Below are positions 43,053 to 51,221 of a stretch of 64,000 bases of DNA, one piece after another. The DNA is from Achromobacter anxifer (GTDB lineage Bacteria; Pseudomonadota; Gammaproteobacteria; Burkholderiales; Burkholderiaceae_B). The stretch is taken from positions 186,001-250,000 of the forward strand of contig NZ_CAHLAR010000010.1 in assembly GCF_903652925.1 (NCBI RefSeq). Reading direction: 5' to 3'. The notes under the pieces were generated by a model. The model had not been told where the DNA came from. It searched no databases and was given only the letters and a program-made list of their open reading frames with translations. The position numbers were made by a program, and so were the translations under genes. The first letter of the stretch is position 1. Every line of letters starts with the position of its first letter.

Positions 43053-44261
43053 TCACATCCCTCCCACGAACGGCAAGGAGATCAGCGAGGTCAGCACGAT
43101 CACGTTCAGGATGTCGACCAGGAAGGCGCCGGTGACCGGCACCACGATGAAGGCTTCCGGCGCCGGGCCGTGGCGGCGCGTCAGCGCCTGCATGTTGGCG
43201 ATGGCGGTGGCGGTCGCGCCCAGCGCGAAGCCGCAGAACGCGGCCGACATGATGGCCGCTTCGTAGTCGCGCTTGAGCATGCGGAACACGACCCAGGCCG
43301 CGTACAGCGCGCAGAACAGGGTCTGCACCGCCAGCATCAGCGCCAGCGGGCCGGCCAGGCGCGCCACGCTGGAGAGGTCCAGCGTCATCATCGTCATGCC
43401 CAGGAACAGCGACAGCGAGATCGTGCCGATGATTTCGGTGGCGCGGTCGTCCAGCTTCAGGCCCAGGCGCGCGCCGGCGTTGCGGATCAGCACGCCCGTG
43501 GCCAGGCACCACAGGAAGTTGGGCAGGCTGACCGGCGCGTCTTCCACCAGGGAGGCCAGGAAGCCGCCCGCCACCAGGCAGACGAAGGCCGCGGTCATGG
43601 ACACGATGAACGAGCCCGCGGTCGGCGGCGGCGCGGCTTCGTTCAGGTCCGGGGCCTCGTGGCCGTCGCCCGGCGCGTGATCCAGGCTGCCCGCCAGCTT
43701 GTGGCGCCGCATGATCCATTCGGCCACCGGGCCACCCACCACGCCGCCCAGCACCAGGCCCAGGGTGGCGGACGTCATCGCCAGCGCCATGACGTCCTGG
43801 ATATTGTTGAAGTCGGCGAAGCGCGTGGCGTAGGCCGCGCCCGTGCCGTGCCCGCCCACCAGGGTGATGGTGCCGCCCAGCAGGCCCATCAGCGGATGCA
43901 GGTCCAGCAGCCAGGCCATGCCCAGGCCCACCGCGTTCTGCAGCACCAGGAAGGGAATCAGGGCCAGCAGGAAGGCGATCAGCCGCGGGCCGCCCTTGGC
44001 CAGCAGTTTCAGGTTGGCGGTCAGGCCGATGCTGCCGAAGAACAGCAGCAGGAGCGTGGGCTTGATGCTGGTTTCCAGTGAGACAGAGACGTTGCCCCAG
44101 GTCGACAGCAGATAGGCCAGCACCGCGAACAGCAGGCCGCCCACGATGGGGTCGGGAATGCTGTAGCGGGCCAGGACGCCGATCCGGGTTGTCAGCACGC
44201 GGCCGATGACCAGGACGAGGCAGCATGCCAGCAGCGATTGAACGGGCGTAAGCGAGATCAT
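43053..44261 (-). CDS. gltS: sodium/glutamate symporter (GltS/ESS family)
   Basis: A 402-residue inner-membrane symporter of the ESS family, with two inverted repeats of about five helices each. GGTITLVGGHGTGAAYATRF is the first re-entrant-loop signature, and FCGFALGATATAIANMQAL the second. It imports L-glutamate with Na+. It is the first gene of a two-gene unit with the TAXI-type lipoprotein, an uncommon partner for a one-component transporter. Confidence 0.92.
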   Translation of the reverse strand: MISLTPVQSLLACCLVLVIGRVLTTRIGVLARYSIPDPIVGGLLFAVLAYLLSTWGNVSVSLETSIKPTLLLLFFGSIGLTANLKLLAKGGPRLIAFLLALIPFLVLQNAVGLGMAWLLDLHPLMGLLGGTITLVGGHGTGAAYATRFADFNNIQDVMALAMTSATLGLVLGGVVGGPVAEWIMRRHKLAGSLDHAPGDGHEAPDLNEAAPPPTAGSFIVSMTAAFVCLVAGGFLASLVEDAPVSLPNFLWCLATGVLIRNAGARLGLKLDDRATEIIGTISLSLFLGMTMMTLDLSSVARLAGPLALMLAVQTLFCALYAAWVVFRMLKRDYEAAIMSAAFCGFALGATATAIANMQALTRRHGPAPEAFIVVPVTGAFLVDILNVIVLTSLISLPFVGGM

Positions 44262-44444
44262 AGGTACCTTTGCGCCCTGTCAGGGCACGGTGAACTTTCT
44301 GGCTATGGGGACCCTGCCGCCTCACACGGACTGCGGCTTATGTTACGTCCGCCGCGAAGGCGGTGTACATGGGGGCGGGCGGGGCCCGGCGTTGGGCCGG
44401 GCCGGCGGGGACCGTGGCTGACCGGGCAGCCGCGGCCGCGGCGG

Positions 44445-44972
44445 CTAGAGCGGAAACGCGCGCGACATGTATTGCGCGCGGGGGCCGTAGCCGGCCAGTT
44501 TTTCGGCCAGGCCGGCGCTGTCTGCGCTGACCGGGACGTAGCCGTGGCGTTGCCAATAGCCCACGGCGGATTCCAGGGAAACCAGGCTGGCCCGGCGCAA
44601 GCCGCCGGCCTGGGCGCCGTGCGCGCCGGCCTGGAGCAGGGCCTGGCCTACTCCCAGCCCCTGCGCCGACGGCGCCACGGCGCAGTCGTGCAGGAACCAG
44701 TGGTCGGCGCCGGCGGGCAGCGCCGCCAGCGTGACGTCCAGGGCAGGGGGCAGCCCGGCATCCCAGGGATAGGAAATCAGATAGCCCAGCAGTCCGCCGT
44801 CGGGGCCTGCCGGCGGCGCCGCTTGCGCCACCCAGCAGTGAGAGGGGGCCAGCGCCAGGCGGTTCTGGAAGAAACCGGCGCTTTCCAGCAGGAAACCGGG
44901 GTAGGCCAGGGTCTGGAGGACCAGGATGGCGTCCACGTCGCTGGCCTGCATGGGCCGGACTTGATATTGCAT
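44445..44972 (-). CDS. GNAT family N-acetyltransferase
   Basis: A 175-residue acetyltransferase. The acetyl-CoA pyrophosphate loop is seen in SAQGLGVGQALLQAG (Q/R-x-x-G-x-G/A pattern). The N-terminal YQVRPMQASDVDAIL is the normal first strand-helix. The ATG at 44972 is chosen over an upstream extension because conserved sequence begins there. The substrate is unknown. Upstream are 240 bp before the divergent lgm-like operon. Confidence 0.85.
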   Translation of the reverse strand: MQYQVRPMQASDVDAILVLQTLAYPGFLLESAGFFQNRLALAPSHCWVAQAAPPAGPDGGLLGYLISYPWDAGLPPALDVTLAALPAGADHWFLHDCAVAPSAQGLGVGQALLQAGAHGAQAGGLRRASLVSLESAVGYWQRHGYVPVSADSAGLAEKLAGYGPRAQYMSRAFPL

Positions 44973-45141
44973 GACAACCCGCGAAAACAAAAACTTGGCC
45001 GCATTTTAACGATGCCGGGGACGGCCCCTGCTTTACAGGGATTCACAAACTGGGGACACAGCTTCACGCGACTTTATTTTTTTCGACTGTGCCGGCTCCT
45101 AGAATTTCCCTGGATTTCCCCAGCTTCCACGGCAATGGCGT

Positions 45142-45153
45142 ATTTCACGAAAT
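45142..45153. promoter_or_regulatory. inverted repeat upstream of lgm-like operon
   Basis: ATTTC-AC-GAAAT is a perfect inverted repeat 60 bp before the GT2 start. Nearby ATTTCCC repeats at about 45110-45120 add to a TTTC-rich pattern that loosely resembles BvgA heptad arrays. This is motif reading only. Confidence 0.35.
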
Positions 45154-45212
45154 TTCAACGAGCCCCTACGCATACTGCTCGGCATAGTCCTGCAATCCGA
45201 GTCTAGAACCCC

Positions 45213-46265
45213 ATGCACATCCAGTTCCGGTCCGATCCTGGCGCCACGCAATTGCTGACCAAGTCGCTTCCCGTCGAAGCGGTCTGGCCGGCGGCCGAGG
45301 CCAGCGTGCCGTACGACACCCGCGTGACTTGTGTCATTCCCTGCCTGAATGAATGCGAGAACCTGCGGGTGCTGCTGCCTTTGCTGCGCAACCGCCTGGA
45401 AGCGTTGTGCAGCAGCTGGGAAATCATTGTGGCCGACGACGGCAGCACGGACGGCACCGAAGCGCTGATGGCCGAATGGACCGAGCACGCCGGCTTTCGC
45501 TATGTGCAGCTGTCGCGCAACTTCGGCAAGGAAGCCGCGATCAGCGCCGGCCTGGAAGCTTCGACCGGCAACGCGGTGATCTGCCTGGACGCCGATCTGC
45601 AGCATCCGCCCGCGCTGATCGAGCAGATGCTGGCGCGCTGGGCCGCCGGCGCCGAAATGGTCTATGCCGTGCGCGCGACCCGCGCCGACGAATCCTGGGC
45701 CAAGCGCGCTGGCGCGCGCTGGTTCTACAAATTGCTCAGCGGCGCGCGCGGCGTGGACGTGCCTGCCCACGCCGGCGATTTCCGGCTGATGGACCGCAGC
45801 GTGGTGGACGCGCTGATCGCCCTGCCCGAACGCACCCGCTTCATGAAAGGCCTGTACGCTTGGGTCGGCTTCAAGAGCGAGCCCCTGACCTATACCCCCG
45901 ACGAACGCATGCACGGCGACAGCCGCTTCAGCAGCATGCGCCTGTTCCGGCTGGCGCTGGACGGGCTGACCGCGTTCACGACCTGGCCGCTGCGGCTGGT
46001 CAGCCTGGTCGGCGTGGCTTTCGCCATGCTGGCGCTGGCGTATGCGGCCTACCTGGTCGGCGAATACCTGTTCTTCGGCAACGAGGTCTCGGGCTGGACG
46101 ACCATCGTCACCGCAGTGCTGTTCTTCGCCGGCGTGAACCTGATTTCCCTGGGCGTGGTGGGCGAATACGTGTCGCGGATCTTCGATGAAGTGAAGGGCC
46201 GTCCCTTGTTTGTCGTGCGCCGCCGCCAGGGCAAGGCCTCCCAGCCGGGGCAAGGCCAGAACTGA
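45213..46265 (+). CDS. lgmA: GT2 undecaprenyl-phosphate glycosyltransferase, LgmA-like (ArnC/GtrB family)
   Basis: A 350-residue glycosyltransferase. The GT-A domain (VADDGSTDGTEALM, then ICLDADLQHPP with the DxD) occupies about residues 35-250, and two C-terminal membrane helices (about 255-330) follow. Such enzymes load a sugar on undecaprenyl phosphate. With the adjacent ArnT-like, GtrA-like and YdjC-like genes it matches the Bordetella lgm set, where LgmA adds GlcNAc to the carrier lipid for lipid A decoration. The symbol rests on this four-gene context. Confidence 0.75.
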   Translation: MHIQFRSDPGATQLLTKSLPVEAVWPAAEASVPYDTRVTCVIPCLNECENLRVLLPLLRNRLEALCSSWEIIVADDGSTDGTEALMAEWTEHAGFRYVQLSRNFGKEAAISAGLEASTGNAVICLDADLQHPPALIEQMLARWAAGAEMVYAVRATRADESWAKRAGARWFYKLLSGARGVDVPAHAGDFRLMDRSVVDALIALPERTRFMKGLYAWVGFKSEPLTYTPDERMHGDSRFSSMRLFRLALDGLTAFTTWPLRLVSLVGVAFAMLALAYAAYLVGEYLFFGNEVSGWTTIVTAVLFFAGVNLISLGVVGEYVSRIFDEVKGRPLFVVRRRQGKASQPGQGQN

Positions 46266-46266
46266 C

Positions 46267-47847
46267 ATGTCCGCCACCACTTTCGGGGGGCGTTCCGATT
46301 GGACCCCGCCGGCGGGACGCTTCCTGCTCGCGATAGGCGCGTGGCTCGCCTTTCTGGCCTGGATCAGGCCGCTGACCCTGCCCGATGAAGGGCGCTATGC
46401 CGGCGTGGCCTGGGACATGCTGCGCAGCGGCTCGCATGCGGTGCCGCTACTGGACGGCATGCCGTATTTCCACAAGCCGCCGCTGTACTACTGGCTGACT
46501 GAACTGTCGTTTTCGGTGTTTGGCGTGCATCCCTGGGCGGCGCGCGTGCCTTCGTGGCTGGCCGCGTGGGGCGCGGCGGCGGCCCTGTACTGCTTCGTGC
46601 GGCGCTATCGCGACGCCTCGGCCGCCGCGCTGACGGTGCTGGTGCTTGCCACCATGCCGTTTTTCTACGGCGGCGCGCAGTTCGCGAACCTGGACATGCT
46701 GGTGGCCGGCATGATCACGCTGTGCGTGCTGGCCGCGGTGGATACGGTGCTGCGCGTCGAGCGCGGGGAAGCCTATCGCTGGATGTCGGTAACCGCTGGC
46801 GCGCTGGCCGCCGTGGCGGTGCTGGCCAAGGGTTTGATCGGCCTGGTGCTGCCGGGCGCGATCCTGTTGATCTGGATCGTGTGGGAGCGGCGCTGGCGCG
46901 GCCTGGCCGCGCTGCTCTGGCCGCCCGCGCTGCTGGTGTTCATCGCCGTGGCGGCGCCGTGGTTCGTGCTGATGCAGCTGCGTTATCCCGGTTTTTACGA
47001 CTATTTCTTCGTCTACCAGCATTTCCAGCGCTTCGCGGCCAGCGGCTTCAACAATGCCCAGCCGTTCTGGTTCTACCTGCCGGTGGTCGTCGGCCTGAGC
47101 CTGCCCTGGTCGCTGTGGGGCGGTGGCATCCTGCGCAAGGCATTCTGGGAGGCGGGCCCGGCGCGTAGCTTGCGGCGCCTGGCGGTGGTGTGGTTCGCCG
47201 TCGTGATCGTGTTTTTTTCGCTGCCGCATTCCAAGCTGGTGGGCTATGTGCTGCCGGCGCTGGCGCCGTTGGCGTTGCTGCTGGCCGAGGTGATCCAGGG
47301 CGCCCGGCGCGCCGACGCCGAGTCGGCCGCGCGCCTGGTGCGCCTGAGCGCGGCGGTGGCGGCGGGAATCTGCGTCATCGCGGTCGGCATCGCCGCCAAC
47401 AACGCGCGCGGCAGCGCCGGTCCGTTGGCCAAGGTGGTGCGGGAGCAGGCGCGGCCGGACGACATCTTCGTGTCGCTGCACACCTACCCCTTCGATCTGG
47501 CGCTCTACGCCCGGGCGCCGCACCCGGCCTGGGTGGTGGACGACTGGCTCAACCCCGAGGTGCCGGTACGCGACAACTGGCGCAAGGAGCTGTACGACGC
47601 AGCCAGGTTCGACCCGGCGACGGGCGAGCAGGTGCTGGTCAGTCCCGAGGAGTTCAACGCGCGGTTGTGCAAGGCGCCGGAAGGCGCCCGCTACTGGGTT
47701 TGGGGCACGGCCGCGGACAATCCGGCCTATTTGCCGCTGCAGGGCCTGGCGCCCGTGGTCAGCAGCGTGAAATATGTAATGTGGCGCGTCGACGTGAACG
47801 CGGGTCTCAGGCAGCGGGTTTGTGGCGGAACGCCCAGAGCCGGCTAG
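46267..47847 (+). CDS. lgmB: GT39 lipid A glycosyltransferase, LgmB-like (ArnT family)
   Basis: A 526-residue polytopic GT-C transferase. The first periplasmic loop carries TLPDEGRYAGVAWDML with the acidic pair needed in ArnT. About 12 helices span to residue 400, and a C-terminal soluble domain follows. ArnT moves a sugar from undecaprenyl phosphate to lipid A phosphate; in Bordetella the LgmB homologue adds glucosamine and raises resistance to cationic peptides. It starts 1 bp after the lgmA stop. Its 3' end overlaps the convergent GtrA-like gene by 41 bp. Confidence 0.78.
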   Translation: MSATTFGGRSDWTPPAGRFLLAIGAWLAFLAWIRPLTLPDEGRYAGVAWDMLRSGSHAVPLLDGMPYFHKPPLYYWLTELSFSVFGVHPWAARVPSWLAAWGAAAALYCFVRRYRDASAAALTVLVLATMPFFYGGAQFANLDMLVAGMITLCVLAAVDTVLRVERGEAYRWMSVTAGALAAVAVLAKGLIGLVLPGAILLIWIVWERRWRGLAALLWPPALLVFIAVAAPWFVLMQLRYPGFYDYFFVYQHFQRFAASGFNNAQPFWFYLPVVVGLSLPWSLWGGGILRKAFWEAGPARSLRRLAVVWFAVVIVFFSLPHSKLVGYVLPALAPLALLLAEVIQGARRADAESAARLVRLSAAVAAGICVIAVGIAANNARGSAGPLAKVVREQARPDDIFVSLHTYPFDLALYARAPHPAWVVDDWLNPEVPVRDNWRKELYDAARFDPATGEQVLVSPEEFNARLCKAPEGARYWVWGTAADNPAYLPLQGLAPVVSSVKYVMWRVDVNAGLRQRVCGGTPRAG

Positions 47848-48202
47848 CGATGAAGGTCGCCACGGCGAGTCCCAGCAGGATCAGCGCCAGCAAGATGTCG
47901 TAACGGACGGTAGTGCTGTGCAGTAGCCAGGCGTAGGCGGCTTCGTTGATGATGAAGCCGGCTGCTGACACGAGAAAGAAACGGCGCGCTGCTACCGTCC
48001 AGGGAGTTTTGGAATGACGGAAGGTAAGCCGGTAGTGGCCAGTGAAGGACACGGCGAAAGCGACCAGCCAGCCGATCAGGTTGGCGGCCAGCGGCGGAAT
48101 CCCGAAGGTCTCGACGCACCCCACGGCGACGGCCCAATGGGTGGCTGCGGCGGCGCATCCGACGGCGATAAAAGTGCTAACTTGTTGCAGCAGGGCGCGC
48201 AT
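47807..48202 (-). CDS. lgmD: GtrA family small membrane protein, LgmD-like flippase candidate
   Basis: A 131-residue four-helix GtrA-family protein. FIAVGCAAAATHWAVA opens helix 1, NLIGWLVAFAVSFTGHYRLTF is the family signature, and the C-terminus is RLWAFRHKPAA. GtrA-type proteins are thought to flip undecaprenyl-linked sugars. It is on the opposite strand to lgmA-lgmB and to the deacetylase gene. In Bordetella a translocase called LgmD is part of the system; the assignment here is by context and family. Confidence 0.65.
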   Translation of the reverse strand: MRALLQQVSTFIAVGCAAAATHWAVAVGCVETFGIPPLAANLIGWLVAFAVSFTGHYRLTFRHSKTPWTVAARRFFLVSAAGFIINEAAYAWLLHSTTVRYDILLALILLGLAVATFIASRLWAFRHKPAA

Positions 48203-48241
48203 GAAAGCCGTGACGAAAATAATGAAATCAAAGGTATTGCG

Positions 48242-49096
48242 ATGAGCAAACGAATAATCGTCTGCGGGGACGATTTTGGCATGAATGGCGACATCGATGA
48301 AGGCATGCTCGCGCTGGCCGGCATGGGCCGCCTGAGCGCGGTCAGCTGCCTGACGCTGGGTCCCACTTTCGCGGCGAACGCGGGACGTCTGGGGCTGCTG
48401 AACGTGGACATCGGCCTGCACGTGAACTTCACCGAAGCGCTTACGCCCGGCGCCGAAGCCATGCCGGCGTTGAACCGGCTGATCCTGAGCGCCTATGCGG
48501 GCAGGCTGGACGCGGCCTGGATCGATGCGCAGCTGGAGCGCCAGTTCGACGCCTTCGAAGCCGCGTTCGGCCGCGCGCCGGACTATGTCGACGGCCATCA
48601 GCATGTGCATCAGCTGCCCGGCATCCGCGCGCGCCTGTTGCTGTTGCTCAAGCGCCGCTACGGCAGCTGCATGCCGTGGCTGCGCCAGACGGCGCCGGGC
48701 ATGCTGAGCGGCATTCCGCTGAAGGAAGCCTTCAAGGCGCACGTCATCGGCGCGCTGGGCTCGGCCGCGCTGGCGCGCGAGGCCGGCCGCGACGGCATGC
48801 GCACCAATCGCCGCATGTTGGGCGTGTACGGGTTCGAAGGCGGCAAGCGCCGCTACGCGGACCTGCTGCAGAACTGGCTGTTCAACGCGCGCGACGGCGA
48901 TCTGCTGATGTGCCATCCCGCCATGGACTGCAAGGATGGCAGCCCCATGTCGCGCCAGCGCCGCGCCGAATTCGACGTGCTGGCCAGCCCCAAGCTGGGC
49001 GACTGGCTCAACGTCAACGGCGTGCACATCACGCGCCTGCCGGCCGGCACGCATGCAATGGCGGACGCGCCCAGGCTGGCGGGTTTGCGGCCCTAG
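48242..49096 (+). CDS. lgmC: ChbG/HpnK (YdjC) family deacetylase, LgmC-like
   Basis: A 284-residue YdjC/ChbG-fold protein. IIVCGDDFGMN gives the first metal Asp pair and YVDGHQHVHQLPGIR the His ligands. Family members remove N-acetyl groups from amino sugars. Beside lgmA and lgmB it would turn lipid-linked GlcNAc into glucosamine before transfer to lipid A, as proposed for LgmC in Bordetella. It is divergent from the GtrA-like gene with only 39 bp between starts. A 14-bp tandem repeat follows its stop. Confidence 0.72.
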   Translation: MSKRIIVCGDDFGMNGDIDEGMLALAGMGRLSAVSCLTLGPTFAANAGRLGLLNVDIGLHVNFTEALTPGAEAMPALNRLILSAYAGRLDAAWIDAQLERQFDAFEAAFGRAPDYVDGHQHVHQLPGIRARLLLLLKRRYGSCMPWLRQTAPGMLSGIPLKEAFKAHVIGALGSAALAREAGRDGMRTNRRMLGVYGFEGGKRRYADLLQNWLFNARDGDLLMCHPAMDCKDGSPMSRQRRAEFDVLASPKLGDWLNVNGVHITRLPAGTHAMADAPRLAGLRP

Positions 49097-49138
49097 GCCT
49101 GCGCCCCTAGGTTTGCGCTCCTAGGCCTGCGCCCCTAG
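49092..49138. repeat. 14-bp tandem repeat, 3.4 copies
   Basis: Units CCTAGGCCTGCGCC, CCTAGGTTTGCGCT and CCTAGGCCTGCGCC plus a partial CCTAG lie head to tail in the convergent spacer. The array includes the stop codons of both the YdjC-like gene (TAG in the first unit) and the convergent LysR gene. A degenerate earlier copy (GGTTTGCGGC) precedes it. Confidence 0.75.
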
Positions 49139-49998
49139 CTCGCCGTCAGGCTTTGCAGCAGCCAGGCGCCCGCCGGTCCCAGCGCGCGGCGCCTGGACCA
49201 CACGGCGTCGACCCGGATATGGCGCGGCCAGCCCGGCGCCTTCAGCTCCACCAGCTGATCCTGGCCGAAGCGCTGGATCATCCAGCGCGGCAATTCGGTC
49301 CAGCCAAACCCCCGGCTGGCCATTTCCAGCAGCATCAGATAGCCGGGCGCCGACCAGGTCGCATAGGCCGGCTCGGTGTCCTTGTCGCCCAGTTCATAGG
49401 TGCTCAGGCGCAGGGCGCGCTCGGATTTCAACTGGTCTTCCGTGACCTGGGGCAGCTGCGCCAGCGGATGGCCGCGTCCCACGCACAGCACGATCTCCGA
49501 CAGCTCGGCCAGCGTCGCGTGCGCCACGTCGGGCGGATAGCTGTCCTGGGCGGCCATCAGGCCCAGATGGGCGCGCCCCTGCTGCACCAGCGCCACCACG
49601 TCCTCGTATTCCGCGATCAGGCATTCGAAGCGCAACGCCGGGTAGCGCTGGTCGATCTGGCTGAGCATGGTGTCGAAGGTCTCCGACTGGAAAGTATCGG
49701 ACAGCACCACCGTCAGCCGCGGCTCCAGGCCTTCGGCCAGCTGGCTGGCGCTGCGGTTCAGCCTGTCGTTGGCGGCCAGTACCTGCAGGGCCTGGCCCAG
49801 CAGTACCTGGCCCGCCTCGGTCAGCGCGGGCTGCCGCTGGCTGCGGTCGAACAGCACGACGTTCAGGTCCACCTCCAGGTTGGCGATGGTTTCGCTGACG
49901 GTGGACTGGCTTTTGCCCAGCTTGCGGGCGGCAGCTGAAAACGTGCCTTCGGAGGCGACCTGGGCGAACGCCGCCAGGGATTCCAGGGAGTGGCGCAT
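49135..49998 (-). CDS. LysR family regulator, divergent from PACE efflux gene
   Basis: A 287-residue LysR regulator. The helix-turn-helix (GTFSAAARKLGKSQSTVSETI) lies at about residues 17-37, and the effector domain starts near residue 90. It is divergent from the PACE pump gene with a palindrome between them. This is the same arrangement as AceR and aceI in Acinetobacter, so it may activate the pump in response to biguanides, polyamines or related cations. The LysR stop lies inside the 14-bp tandem repeat. Confidence 0.88.
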   Translation of the reverse strand: MRHSLESLAAFAQVASEGTFSAAARKLGKSQSTVSETIANLEVDLNVVLFDRSQRQPALTEAGQVLLGQALQVLAANDRLNRSASQLAEGLEPRLTVVLSDTFQSETFDTMLSQIDQRYPALRFECLIAEYEDVVALVQQGRAHLGLMAAQDSYPPDVAHATLAELSEIVLCVGRGHPLAQLPQVTEDQLKSERALRLSTYELGDKDTEPAYATWSAPGYLMLLEMASRGFGWTELPRWMIQRFGQDQLVELKAPGWPRHIRVDAVWSRRRALGPAGAWLLQSLTAS

Positions 49999-50020
49999 AG
50001 GGGGGCGGATCTCGATATGT

Positions 50021-50035
50021 ATCGGTTTTTCCGAT
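50021..50035. promoter_or_regulatory. candidate operator between LysR and PACE genes
   Basis: ATCGG-TTTTT-CCGAT is a perfect 5-bp inverted repeat, 23 bp upstream of the LysR start and 76 bp before the pump start. Confidence 0.5.
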
Positions 50036-50110
50036 CAAAACCATCTTTATGGTAACGGAAATATCGTCGAAAATCGCTTCCACTTTGTAGCAACCGACCG
50101 CAGGTGGGTC

Positions 50111-50593
50111 ATGACTCAAGCCAAAAAAACCCTCAAGGAACGTTTCCTTCACGCCTTTCTGTTCGAAATCATCGCCATCGGCCTGTGCGCCCCGGCGGCC
50201 GCCTGGGCCATGGGCAAGTCCCTGTTCGAAATGGGCGTGCTGACCGCGGTGATCGCCTGGATCGCGCTGGTCTGGAACATGATCTACAACGCAGGCTTTG
50301 ACCGCATCGAGAACCGCATGGGCTGGACCCGCACGCTGCGGCTGCGCGTGGTGCACGCCTTCGGCTTCGAGTTGGGCCTGATCCTGATCGTGATTCCGCT
50401 GGCCGCCTGGTGGCTCGACATCAGCCTGTGGCAGGCCTTCGTGCTGGATATCGCGCTGGTGCTGTTCTATCTGCCCTACGCCTTCCTGTACAACCTGGCC
50501 TACGACCGCTCGCGCCCGAGGGTGTTGCAGTGGCTGGCCCGCGGCAAGGCGCAGGCCGAGCCGGCCGTCACGCGTCAATCACCTTGCGCGTGA
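50111..50593 (+). CDS. PACE family efflux transporter (AceI-like)
   Basis: A 160-residue inner-membrane pump made of two tandem bacterial transmembrane pair domains, four helices in all. The conserved proton-linked Glu is E19 in FLHAFLFEIIAIG, and the second repeat begins at RVVHAFGFELGLILIV. PACE pumps export cationic biocides such as chlorhexidine and short diamines. The ATG at 50111 begins the family-like N-terminus. Its 3' end overlaps the convergent GntR gene by 26 bp. Confidence 0.92.
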   Translation: MTQAKKTLKERFLHAFLFEIIAIGLCAPAAAWAMGKSLFEMGVLTAVIAWIALVWNMIYNAGFDRIENRMGWTRTLRLRVVHAFGFELGLILIVIPLAAWWLDISLWQAFVLDIALVLFYLPYAFLYNLAYDRSRPRVLQWLARGKAQAEPAVTRQSPCA

Positions 50594-51221
50594 ACATCTC
50601 CAGGTAGTCCATCAGCGAGTCCGCGCCCTTGATGGCCGCGGACTCGTTGCCGGTGGCGATGCCCTGGGCCATCAGCATGTGGCGGCGCGCGCCTTCGGCG
50701 ATGTCGCCCTCGTGCTGGTAGGCGTACCAGAAACGCCGGCACTGGATGATCAGCGGTGCCACCGCGTTCACGGCCGATGCGTTGCGACAGGCCTGGTGGC
50801 AGACATGATCCAGCAGCTGGTCGGCATGCATGTAGTCATCGAGATTGCCGCCCTCCGCGGCCCGGATCATCTGGGCCGCGCAATCCACGATCTGGGTGCG
50901 CTGCGCCGGCGTGGCGCGGCGCGCGGCGCTGGCGGCGATCAGCTGCTCCAGCGCCCGGCGGGTCTGGATCAGGTCCATGTGGTCCGTCAGCTGGATCATG
51001 GACACGCGCAGGCCGCGTCGCGGCTCCTGGCGTATCAGCCCGGCCGCCACCATGCGCAGCAGCGCCTCGCGCAGCGGCGTGCGGCCCAGGCCGGTCTTTT
51101 CCACCAGATCCGCTTCGACGACCGCGCTGCCGGGCTGCAATTGCAGCGTGGCGATCATGCTCTCGATCTGGTCGTAGGCGACATCGGCGGCGCGCCGTTT
51201 GGATTCTGCTGCTGCCATCAA
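50568..51221 (-). CDS. GntR family regulator (FadR/FCD subfamily)
   Basis: A 217-residue GntR protein. The winged helix (ADLVEKTGLGRTPLREALLRM) occupies about residues 10-75, and an all-helical FCD domain with metal-type His residues follows. It is the last gene of the DHDPS-liv operon, overlapping the livM end by 4 bp (ATGA). It probably regulates that operon; an AT-rich inverted repeat lies upstream of the operon's first gene. Confidence 0.9.
   Translation of the reverse strand: MMAAAESKRRAADVAYDQIESMIATLQLQPGSAVVEADLVEKTGLGRTPLREALLRMVAAGLIRQEPRRGLRVSMIQLTDHMDLIQTRRALEQLIAASAARRATPAQRTQIVDCAAQMIRAAEGGNLDDYMHADQLLDHVCHQACRNASAVNAVAPLIIQCRRFWYAYQHEGDIAEGARRHMLMAQGIATGNESAAIKGADSLMDYLEMFTRKVIDA

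Noticed and set aside
41557-43266. A 569-codon plus-strand frame opposite the TAXI-type gene
   Set aside because: Antisense shadow; the minus-strand protein has a lipobox and TAXI motifs while this one has none.
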